Positions 1 to 7,046 of a DNA stretch of 34,976 nt are shown one piece after another (the first letter of the stretch is position 1; the number at the start of each line of letters is the position of its first letter). Origin of the DNA: DAIODI01 sp036746875. Its GTDB lineage: Bacteria; Pseudomonadota; Alphaproteobacteria; Rhizobiales; Aestuariivirgaceae. Below the pieces are notes generated by a model. That model searched no databases, had not been told where the DNA came from, and worked only from the letters and a program-made list of their open reading frames with translations. The DNA lies in contig DAIODI010000003.1 in NCBI GenBank assembly GCA_036746875.1, forward strand, positions 1 through 34,976. Direction: 5' to 3'. The position numbers were made by a program, and so were the translations under genes.

Positions 1-414
1 GTCCCACTCGACAACGAGCCGGCGCGCGCCATCGACAAGCGAGAGCAGGCCCGGATCGACGGCGGCGTGGCGGCCATACGGCTTCATCGAGCACCCGAGC
101 ATCACGAGCGCGTACGGTCGCGGCAGGTCGCGGAAATCCACCGCCTGGTGCTTCGCCGCGATGTGGCGGATTTCACATCCCCCGGCCGAAATCCATGTGC
201 GCGGCGCGATTTTGGGATCGACCACCCAGACACAGGCAGCGTCGTTGAGCAGATGATCCGAAATGGGGTTGAGGAAGCCGCCGATCTCGACCACGTTGGG
301 GATGGCGCGAACGAAATGCGCCGCAAGCGCCTGGCGCACCTGCGCCCCCGGCCCGGCAAGGTGCGCAAGACCCTCGCCGGGCGCTGTCCCGGCCCCGATG
401 GCGTCAACCGGCAT
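1..414 (-). CDS. Partial methyltransferase-like protein (N-terminal 138 residues)
   Basis: The reading frame is open from an ATG at 412-414 to the window edge, so the C-terminus is missing. A good ribosome binding site (GGAGGAG on the minus strand, about 423-429) sits at proper distance and decides the start. The protein looks like the front half of a Rossmann-type class I SAM-dependent methyltransferase: a glycine motif VVEIGGF at residues 41-47, an acidic strand end VVDPK at 64-68 and a strand YALVMLG at 101-107. It is divergent to another methyltransferase-like gene starting at 450, and the two may act together. The fold assignment is an inference from motifs; the substrate is unknown. A non-catalytic Rossmann protein is also possible. 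Confidence 0.7.
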   Translation of the reverse strand, partial: MPVDAIGAGTAPGEGLAHLAGPGAQVRQALAAHFVRAIPNVVEIGGFLNPISDHLLNDAACVWVVDPKIAPRTWISAGGCEIRHIAAKHQAVDFRDLPRPYALVMLGCSMKPYGRHAAVDPGLLSLVDGARRLVVEWD

Positions 415-449
415 GGCGGAAGCTCCTCCAGTATGCAACATATCGACAG

Positions 450-1157
450 ATGACCAGACGCGCCACCCATCCGGGACCGGCGACGCCCAGAGCAGAAATG
501 CAGCCGGACTCGAGCGCGGGCGATCGCGTGTTCGACCTCCTGCGCGGCGTCGCGGCCTATACGGAACGCCCGCTTGTTGCGGCGCTCGCCGGAACGTTGG
601 CGCGCTTTCCACAGGCGCGGCTCGACATCGCGTTCAATCACAAGCAGGTCGCCTGCAAGATGTGGGCGCGCGACGAGCTTCACCGCGCGCTCGGCGGACG
701 GTTCCCGTCGGTGTGGATCGTCGGCGGCTGGTACGGCGTGATGGCGGCGATGCTGTTCGACGACCCGCGTTTCGACATCGGCTCGGCGACAAGCGTGGAT
801 CTCGATCCGGACGTGGCGGCGGTGGCCGAAACCCTGAACGCCGCGCAGGCCGGCGCCGGCCGGTTCCGCGCCGTCACCGGCGACATGTACGCCCTGGATT
901 ACACGCACGGCCATCCCGATCTCGTCGTCAACACGAGTTGCGAGCACATCGCCGACCTGGCGGGATGGTTGCGCCGTCTGCCGTCGGGAACGCCGGTGCT
1001 GCTCCAGTCGAATGATTACGCCTCGGAGCCCTCGCATGTGAGCATCGTGCGATCGCAAGACGAGTTCGCCCGCAAGGCCGGGCTGTCGCAGACGCTGTTC
1101 AAGGGCGGCCTGCAGATGCGGCGCTACACGCGGTTCATGCTGATCGGGCGGCGCTGA
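450..1157 (+). CDS. Class I SAM-dependent methyltransferase-like protein
   Basis: 235 residues. The pattern fits a class I methyltransferase: strand and glycine loop VWIVGGWYGV at 88-97, an acidic strand end SVDLDP at 115-120 that would bind the SAM ribose, TGDMYALD at 143-150 and a motif-IV-like NTSCEH at 161-166, with an aromatic/basic C-terminus. The gene runs away from the partial methyltransferase-like gene that starts at 414, and its last 23 bases overlap the 3' end of the convergent glycosyltransferase gene. The start is uncertain: ATG 450 has no clear Shine-Dalgarno, and ATG 498 (giving residue 17 as Met) follows a purine-rich AGAGCAGA and leaves more room for promoters between the divergent genes. 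Substrate unknown; glycan or small-molecule methylation would suit the neighbouring glycosyltransferases but is a guess. Confidence 0.8.
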   Translation: MTRRATHPGPATPRAEMQPDSSAGDRVFDLLRGVAAYTERPLVAALAGTLARFPQARLDIAFNHKQVACKMWARDELHRALGGRFPSVWIVGGWYGVMAAMLFDDPRFDIGSATSVDLDPDVAAVAETLNAAQAGAGRFRAVTGDMYALDYTHGHPDLVVNTSCEHIADLAGWLRRLPSGTPVLLQSNDYASEPSHVSIVRSQDEFARKAGLSQTLFKGGLQMRRYTRFMLIGRR

Positions 1158-2289
1158 GGCGGGCGTCGAGAATGGCGGCGGTCGCGGTCGCGCCGTCGAG
1201 GCGGAGGAAGGACGGCCGGCGGGGCAGGGTCAGCGCGGCCGCCATCGCCTCGCGCAACGCTTCCCGACTGAGCGAGGACTCCGGCACGGCGGCTGCGTAC
1301 CCCAGTTCGGCGAGACGCCCGGCGCGGATCGACTGCTCGCGCTCCGCGCCATGGGCGAACGGAACCAGCACCATGGCCGCATCGCCGTGGAGGAGATCGC
1401 CGACGGTGTTGTAACCCGCCTGCGACACCGACAGGCGCGCGTGCGCGAGCAGCGATGGGAGGTCGGCGCGGAACCGCGCCAGCGCGTCCCCCGGGCGGAG
1501 CCGGCGCTCCAGTCCGGCGACGGTTTCCGGCGGCGCGTTGGGTCCGGTGACCACGCACCATCGCGCATCGTCCAGCGCCGATCCGGCGCGCGCCTCAAGC
1601 GCGGTCAGCGCCAGCCGTCCCATCGCCGCGCCGCCCCCCGCCGACACCACCACGTCGAAGCGTTCGGCTGGCGCTGGCGGCGGCGGGCCGGCGACCAGAC
1701 CCGTATAGGCGAGCGTGCAGGGGAGGCGACCGGCGTCGGGGAAGCTCGCGTCGAGCGCAACGAAGGCCGGGTCGCCGTGCGCCAGCACGAGATCGAAGAA
1801 GGCGGCGAGCGTGGCGAGGGTTTCACGCGTCCTGCCGGGCTTCGCGGCCGGCTGCAGAATGTCGCGGATCGAGCACGCTACGAACGGCCGCGTCGGCATC
1901 TGGCGGCAGGCTTCGAGGAGCGCCAGCAGTTCGGACCGCACCTGCCGGCGGCCGAAGGGGAACGCCTCGATCACGACGGCGTCCGGCTGAAAGTCGCGCA
2001 GGGCGGCCACCAGCAGGGCGCGGCGGGCCGCCATGTGGGCGGGCGTGACCGGCCTGCCGGAGGCATCCACGAGGCCGGAGAACCCGGTGTCGGCGGTGCG
2101 GATGGCGGGTAGCGTCACGGTTGGCAGGCCTGCGGGCGGAAACGACCCGACGGGCGGGCCGCCGGTCACCATCAGCGTCCCGAACCCGGCCGCCGCAAGG
2201 GCTTCGGCGATCCGGCTCGCCCGCGCCAGATGGCCGATACCGAGAAGGTGCTGCACGTAGAACAGCACCCGGCGCCGGCGATCAGCCAC
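1135..2289 (-). CDS. Glycosyltransferase, MurG/COG4671-like (GT-B fold)
   Basis: 384 residues, last gene of a three-gene minus-strand glycosyltransferase run. The N-terminus VLFYVQHLLGIGHLARA is the nucleotide-sugar glycosyltransferase start typical of COG4671/Glyco_tran_28 proteins, with a GIGH loop. The C-terminal half carries VVVSAGGGA near residue 210 and the donor-site region SQAGYNTVGDLL followed by VLVPFA and an E-R-E-Q motif, as in MurG-type enzymes. No signal peptide or membrane helix is seen, so it should act in the cytoplasm. Its start overlaps the end of the upstream GT4 gene by 8 bp, implying translational coupling. It is a distant paralogue of the first gene in the run. Donor and acceptor cannot be told from sequence. 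Confidence 0.88.
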   Translation of the reverse strand: MADRRRRVLFYVQHLLGIGHLARASRIAEALAAAGFGTLMVTGGPPVGSFPPAGLPTVTLPAIRTADTGFSGLVDASGRPVTPAHMAARRALLVAALRDFQPDAVVIEAFPFGRRQVRSELLALLEACRQMPTRPFVACSIRDILQPAAKPGRTRETLATLAAFFDLVLAHGDPAFVALDASFPDAGRLPCTLAYTGLVAGPPPPAPAERFDVVVSAGGGAAMGRLALTALEARAGSALDDARWCVVTGPNAPPETVAGLERRLRPGDALARFRADLPSLLAHARLSVSQAGYNTVGDLLHGDAAMVLVPFAHGAEREQSIRAGRLAELGYAAAVPESSLSREALREAMAAALTLPRRPSFLRLDGATATAAILDARLSAARSA

Positions 2290-3532
2290 GGGCCTCTCCG
2301 AACAGCCGCATCAGCATGGCCACGGAGGCGCGGTGATCGAAGTCGCGCCGCACCCGCCGCTCGGCCGCCGCGCCAAGCCGCGCCCGCAGGGCCGGGTCGC
2401 GTCCCAGCGTCTCCAGGGCGCGGGCGAGCGCGGCGGGATCGTCGGGCGGCACGAGCACGCCGGTCCCGCCGTCGCGGATCAGCTCCGGCACGCCGGAGAC
2501 GGTGGTGGAGAGGCACGCGAGCCGCTGGCTTCCGGCCTCGACCAGCACGTTCGGAACGCCGTCGCGGTCGCCGTCCGCCGCCACCCGGCAGGGCAGCACG
2601 AACAGGTCGCTGTCGCGGTACGCGGCCAGCACCGCGGTCTGCGGTTGCGATCCCCTCCAGGCGATGCGCGCGCCGATCCCGAGATCGTCGGCCTGACGTT
2701 TCAGAGCGCCGACGGCCTGTCCATAGCCGATGTGGACGAGCTGCCACGACAGGTCGGGCGGCAGAAGCGCGAGCGCCGCGACCAGCGTGTCGAGGCCCTT
2801 CTTCTCCACGGCGCGCGCCACGGTGAGAAGCCGCAGCGGCCGCAGCGGATCGGCGCCGTCGCGCGTCGAGGGCGGCGCAGCGTTGGGGCCGAAGCGATCG
2901 AGGTCGAGGCCATGGTAGGAGAGGAACACACGGGCGTCCGCGGGCGCGAGCGACCTCAGCCTCTCGAAGGCGTGGCTCGAGCAGGTGACGACCCAGCGCG
3001 CCGAACCGAGCTTGTCGGCGAGGTCCCAGGCGGGGCTCGTCCAGATGTCCTTGGCGTGGGCCGACGCCGACCAGGGCTTGCCGGTGAGCAGTTCGACGTA
3101 GCGCGCCACCGACGCCGGCTTGTGCAGGAAGTGGGCGTGCAGCGCCCGGAAGCCGGCGGCGTGATCGCAGGCGACCACCATGGCCTGGGCGAAGCGGCGT
3201 ATCCGCCCGACAGTGAAATCACGGCGGAAATCGGCGAGGAACCGGCGGCGAGCCGCGGCGTAGCCGGGGAGCCGGCGCGCCTGCCGCCAGGCCGCGATGA
3301 ACGCGGGCAGACCGCGCACGAAGGTGTGGGGGAGGTAGCGAACCGGGATGGTAATCTCGCGGTTGACCGGGTGCGGCTCCTCGTTGGCGGGAGGGGTGAG
3401 GGAGAGGATCTCGAAGTCGAGGCCGGCCTTCTGGAGCCCGAGCAGCTCCTGCGCGATGAACGTCTCCGACCGGCGCGGATAACAGGTCATCACCACCGCC
3501 AGCGGCCGTGCGGCGGACGGCGGTTGTGTCAA
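2282..3532 (-). CDS. GT4-family glycosyltransferase
   Basis: 416 residues, middle gene of the glycosyltransferase run. N-terminal acceptor domain begins LAVVMTCYPRRSETFIAQEL, the usual opening of GT4 enzymes of exopolysaccharide or glycolipid clusters. The C-terminal Glycos_transf_1 domain shows LLTVARAVEKKGLDTLVAAL (sugar-nucleotide-binding start), then DLFVLPCRVAADGDRDGVPNVLVEA, which contains the E-x7-E type donor region, and GVPELIRDGGTGVLVPPDDP. GT4 enzymes are retaining transferases using nucleotide sugars. The stop overlaps the next gene by 8 bp and the start overlaps the previous gene by 4 bp (ATGA), so the three are almost certainly one operon. The specific sugar and acceptor are unknown. 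Confidence 0.92.
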   Translation of the reverse strand: MTQPPSAARPLAVVMTCYPRRSETFIAQELLGLQKAGLDFEILSLTPPANEEPHPVNREITIPVRYLPHTFVRGLPAFIAAWRQARRLPGYAAARRRFLADFRRDFTVGRIRRFAQAMVVACDHAAGFRALHAHFLHKPASVARYVELLTGKPWSASAHAKDIWTSPAWDLADKLGSARWVVTCSSHAFERLRSLAPADARVFLSYHGLDLDRFGPNAAPPSTRDGADPLRPLRLLTVARAVEKKGLDTLVAALALLPPDLSWQLVHIGYGQAVGALKRQADDLGIGARIAWRGSQPQTAVLAAYRDSDLFVLPCRVAADGDRDGVPNVLVEAGSQRLACLSTTVSGVPELIRDGGTGVLVPPDDPAALARALETLGRDPALRARLGAAAERRVRRDFDHRASVAMLMRLFGEARG

Positions 3533-4740
3533 AGGCCGCCTTCGATGGCGGTGAGGCGCGGACCCGCCCGCTGCTCAAGCCAGCCGCCGACGATGCCGCA
3601 GATGGCGTCGAGGCCGGCGAGATTGAGGTGATGGCCGCTTTGCGACGGCCGCGGCCGGAGCGGCAACGCCGAGAGCACGCGCGACAGCGCCGCCGGATCG
3701 CTGGACTGCTCCGGGTACATCATCTCGGCGAAGCCAAGCTCGGCGGCGCGCCTGGCGCGAATGAGCTGTTCCTCGCGCGGCCGCACCCTGGGGATGATGA
3801 GGGTGGGACGGTCGAAGGACAGGATTTCGCAGAACGTGTTGTAGCCGCCCATGCCGACCACGGCGGACGCCCCGGCGATCAGCGACTCCATGCGGTTGTC
3901 GAACTCGATCACCGACACGTTGGGAAGGGTGCGCGCCTCGTTGCGGATGGCGTCGCGCTCCTCCGTCGGCATCAGCGGGCCAAGCACCAGCAGCGCCGGC
4001 AGCAGCGGCGCGGCCGGGGTGCGGTAGGCGGCGAGCACGTCGTGCATGAGGTCGGCGCCGTCGCCGCCGCCGCCGGCGGTGACGAGGATGTAGTCGCCCT
4101 CCGGCCGGTTCGCCGAACCGGTGGCGGCCGGCATGGACCGTTGCAGGAAGCCGGTGAACACCATGCGCGAGCGCAGGCCCACCGGCAGGTCGAAGCCGGT
4201 CAGCGGGTCCCAGAAGTCGCGTGGACCGTAAACCCAGATCGAATCGTAGAGCGCGTCGATGCGGCGGATCACGTCGTTACGCGCCCATTCGGCGGCGAGG
4301 AGCCTCGGCGAATCCATCACGTCGCGCAGGCCCAGCGCGAGGCCCGTGCCGTGCGCCTTGAGGTAGGACAGCGTGTCGAGCAGCTCGCCGCGCAGCCCCA
4401 GCGGCTCCTTGTCCACGATCATGAAGTCCGGGCGGTAGGACTCCGCCGTCAGACGGATGATCGACTGCCGCAGCCTCAGCGTCTCCTGAACATCGATGTG
4501 CTGGCCGATCGAGGTGTATTCGCCGTTGTAGAGCTTGATGACGGAGGGGATCTTCACGAAGTCCACGCGAGCCCGGAAATCGAACGCGCCGGCGATGGGA
4601 GAGCCCGAAATGATGAGGATATGCAGGCCCTTGAACTGTTCCACGAGGGCGTGCGCGATGGTTCGGCACCGGCGCAGGTGGCCGAGGCCGAACGTGTCGT
4701 GGCTGTACATCAGGATGCGCGCATTGACGAGACGCCGCAT
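3529..4740 (-). CDS. Predicted glycosyltransferase, COG4671 family
   Basis: 403 residues from ATG at 4738-4740; the frame extends upstream to an ATG at 4803, but the first 21 extra residues are Gly/Pro-rich, and GAGGGG lies just upstream of 4740, so I chose the internal start. Features: ARILMYSHDTFGLGHLRRCR at the N-terminus with the GLGH loop, VDKEPLG in the middle, YILVTAGGGGDGADL at about residue 235, and GASAVVGMGGYNTFCEIL followed by PTLIIPRVRPREEQLIRA, which matches the MurG-like donor-binding half. Likely first gene of the run and cytoplasmic. Together with the related last gene it flanks the GT4 gene, suggesting two successive related transfer steps. Substrates unknown. Confidence 0.88.
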   Translation of the reverse strand: MRRLVNARILMYSHDTFGLGHLRRCRTIAHALVEQFKGLHILIISGSPIAGAFDFRARVDFVKIPSVIKLYNGEYTSIGQHIDVQETLRLRQSIIRLTAESYRPDFMIVDKEPLGLRGELLDTLSYLKAHGTGLALGLRDVMDSPRLLAAEWARNDVIRRIDALYDSIWVYGPRDFWDPLTGFDLPVGLRSRMVFTGFLQRSMPAATGSANRPEGDYILVTAGGGGDGADLMHDVLAAYRTPAAPLLPALLVLGPLMPTEERDAIRNEARTLPNVSVIEFDNRMESLIAGASAVVGMGGYNTFCEILSFDRPTLIIPRVRPREEQLIRARRAAELGFAEMMYPEQSSDPAALSRVLSALPLRPRPSQSGHHLNLAGLDAICGIVGGWLEQRAGPRLTAIEGGL

Positions 4741-4851
4741 CGTCAGAAACCCCTCACCCTGTCTTGCCGCGCCCGGAGGCCCCCGCAAACCGCCACTATG
4801 CACAACCCCCGCGGCGACGCCACCCCGGAATCGATGCGGCCCGGCACGGCG

Positions 4852-6051
4852 TCACTTGTAGGGATCGGCCGCATCCCGCAGGCCGTCGCCGAGGAAGTTG
4901 AAGGCCAGAATGACCAGAATGACCGGGATCACCGGCAGCATCAGCCACGGGTAGAGCGCCACCACGTTGATGTTCTGCGCTTCCGTCAGCAGCACCCCCC
5001 AGCTGGTGATCGGCGGCCGCAGGCCGAAGCCGAGGAAGCTCAGCGCCGTCTCGCCGAGGATCATGCCGGGGATGGCGATGGTCGCCACCGCGATCAGGTG
5101 CGACATGAAACCGGGGATCAGGTGCCGCCCGATGATACGCGCCGGCCGCGCGCCCATGAGCTGCGCGGCGAGAACGTAATCCTCCTCGCGCAAGGACAGC
5201 AGTTTCGAGCGCACCGCCCGGGCGAGCCCCGTCCAGTCGAGCAGGCCGAGGATGAAGGTGATGCCGATGTAGACGAGGATCGGCGACCAGCTCACCGGCA
5301 TGATGGCGGCCAGCGCCAGCCACAGCGGAATGTGCGGGATCGACTGCAGCACCTCGATGACGCGCTGCACGACCAGATCGACCACGCCGCCGTAGTAGCC
5401 CGCAAGACCGCCGATGATGATGCCGAGGATGAAGCTGATCGCCACGCCGAACAGGCCGATGGTGAGCGACACCCGGGCGCCGTAGATGATCCGCGAGAGC
5501 ACGTCGCGCCCCAGCCTGTCGGTGCCGAGAAGGTGGAGGGTTCCCCCCTCCGCCGGGCACATCAGGTGGGTGCTGGAGGGGATCAGCCAGAGAAACCTGT
5601 ACGGCTCGCCCTGGCAGAAGAAGCGAATGGGGTAAACCTTCGAGGTGTCCACCGTGTAGACGCGCTTCAGGGTATCCATGTCGAGCCTGTAGTCGACGCC
5701 GTAGACGAACGGCCCGACGAACCGGCCCTCGTGGAACAGATGCACCCGCTGCGGCGGCATGTGGATGTGGTCCACGTCGCGCCGGTTCAGGCTGTAGGGG
5801 GCGAGAAACTCGGTGAACAGGATCGAGACATAGAGGATGGCCAGAAACGCCCCGCACCACACCGCAACCCGGTGCTTGCGGAACTTCCACCACATCAGCT
5901 TCCACTGCGAGGCGAGGTAGACCTCCTCCTGCTCCTTCGAGATGCGCTCGGCGGACTGCGGGTCGAACGGCTCCTGCGAGACGTAGTGCACCATCGGCGC
6001 GCCGGGCGCCGGCAGCGGCGAGGCGGCGGGGGCGCTCGCGGGCGCGCTCAT
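4852..6051 (-). CDS. ABC transporter permease (OppC/DppC/YejE type)
   Basis: 399 residues. Second inner-membrane permease of a peptide/oligosaccharide-type importer. ATG at 6049-6051 overlaps the stop of the upstream permease (ATGA), fixing the start. After a cytoplasmic tail of about 55 residues comes helix 1 (AVWCGAFLAILYVSILF), then an unusually long stretch of roughly 110 residues before the family hallmark LLGTDRLGRDVLSRIIYGARVSL. This insert is probably periplasmic. The core has about five further helices, with the EAA-like coupling loop EEDYVLAAQLMGARPARIIG that docks on the ATPase, and ends FLGDGLRDAADPYK, a classic C-terminus of the family. It pairs with the upstream DppB-like permease. 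Substrate unknown. Confidence 0.93.
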   Translation of the reverse strand: MSAPASAPAASPLPAPGAPMVHYVSQEPFDPQSAERISKEQEEVYLASQWKLMWWKFRKHRVAVWCGAFLAILYVSILFTEFLAPYSLNRRDVDHIHMPPQRVHLFHEGRFVGPFVYGVDYRLDMDTLKRVYTVDTSKVYPIRFFCQGEPYRFLWLIPSSTHLMCPAEGGTLHLLGTDRLGRDVLSRIIYGARVSLTIGLFGVAISFILGIIIGGLAGYYGGVVDLVVQRVIEVLQSIPHIPLWLALAAIMPVSWSPILVYIGITFILGLLDWTGLARAVRSKLLSLREEDYVLAAQLMGARPARIIGRHLIPGFMSHLIAVATIAIPGMILGETALSFLGFGLRPPITSWGVLLTEAQNINVVALYPWLMLPVIPVILVILAFNFLGDGLRDAADPYK

Positions 6052-7046
6052 TTGGTGCTGCCTCCCTGGAGCCGGATCCGCGGGTCGAGCCAGGCCAGCG
6101 CGATGTCGGAGATCAGCACGCCGATCACCGTCAGGAAGGCGAGGAACATCAGGAACGATCCGGCCAGGTACATGTCCTGGCTCTGCAGCGCCTTGATCAG
6201 CATCGGCCCCGTGGTTTCGAGCGACAGCACGATGGCGGTGATCTCCGCCCCGGAAATGATCGCGGGCAGGATCGAGCCGATGTCGGAGATGAAGAAGTTG
6301 AGCGACATCCGCAGCGGGTACTTCACCAGCGCCTTGAAGGGTTTGAGGCCCTTGGCTTTGGCCGTGACCACGTATTGCTTCTGAAGCTCGTCGAGGAGGT
6401 TGGCGCGCAGGCGGCGGATCATGCCGGCCGTGCCCGCCGTGCCGATGATGATGACGGGGATCCAGATGTGTTCGAGGATCGACATCGCCTTCGCCCAGCT
6501 CATCGGCTGGTCGATGTACTGCTGGTCCATGAGATGTCCGAGCGAGGTGCCGAACCAGACGTTGGCGAGATACATGAACACCAGCGCCAAGAGGAAGTTC
6601 GGCGTGGCGAGGCCGAGCAACCCGAGGAAGGTGAGGCCGTAGTCGCTCCAGCTGTACTGGTGGGTGGCCGAATAGATGCCGATGGGGAAGGCGACCACCC
6701 AGGTGAAGATGATGGTGAGGAAGCTGACGAGGATGGTGAGCCACAGCCGGTCGCCGACCACGTCGGTGACGGGCAACTGGTACTCGAACGAGTAGCCGAA
6801 GTCGCCCTGGAGCATCCCCGCCACCCAGTGGAAGTAGCGCTGCACCGGCGGCAGGTCGAAACCGTACTCGGCGCGCAGCGCCTCGATCTGCTTCATGTCG
6901 ACGCTCTCGCCCGACGCCTGGAGTTCGGCGATGTAGCTCTCGAAGTAGTCGCCGGGCGGCAGTTCGATGATGGCGAACACCAGCGCGCTGATGATCAGCA
7001 GCGTCGGCGCCATCATCAGGATGCGCCAGAGGATGTAGCGGAGCAC
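6048..7046 (-). CDS. ABC transporter permease (OppB/DppB/YejB type)
   Basis: 332 residues with a GTG start (7044-7046), abutting the TAG stop of the substrate-binding protein gene, so translation is probably coupled. N-terminal MLRYILWRILMMAPTLLIIS is the standard first helix of DppB-like permeases. About six helices are visible; the coupling loop is QYVVTAKAKGLKPFKALVKY and the end is ALAWLDPRIRLQGG, both family hallmarks. It forms the inner-membrane channel with the following permease (start 6051), energised by the fused ATPase at the head of the operon. The segment between helices 1 and 2 is typical in length, unlike the partner permease. Confidence 0.94.
   Translation of the reverse strand: MLRYILWRILMMAPTLLIISALVFAIIELPPGDYFESYIAELQASGESVDMKQIEALRAEYGFDLPPVQRYFHWVAGMLQGDFGYSFEYQLPVTDVVGDRLWLTILVSFLTIIFTWVVAFPIGIYSATHQYSWSDYGLTFLGLLGLATPNFLLALVFMYLANVWFGTSLGHLMDQQYIDQPMSWAKAMSILEHIWIPVIIIGTAGTAGMIRRLRANLLDELQKQYVVTAKAKGLKPFKALVKYPLRMSLNFFISDIGSILPAIISGAEITAIVLSLETTGPMLIKALQSQDMYLAGSFLMFLAFLTVIGVLISDIALAWLDPRIRLQGGSTK

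Noticed and set aside
4741..4803. Longer N-terminus for the first glycosyltransferase
   Set aside because: The extra 21 residues (from ATG 4803) are not family-like, and a better ribosome binding site precedes 4740.
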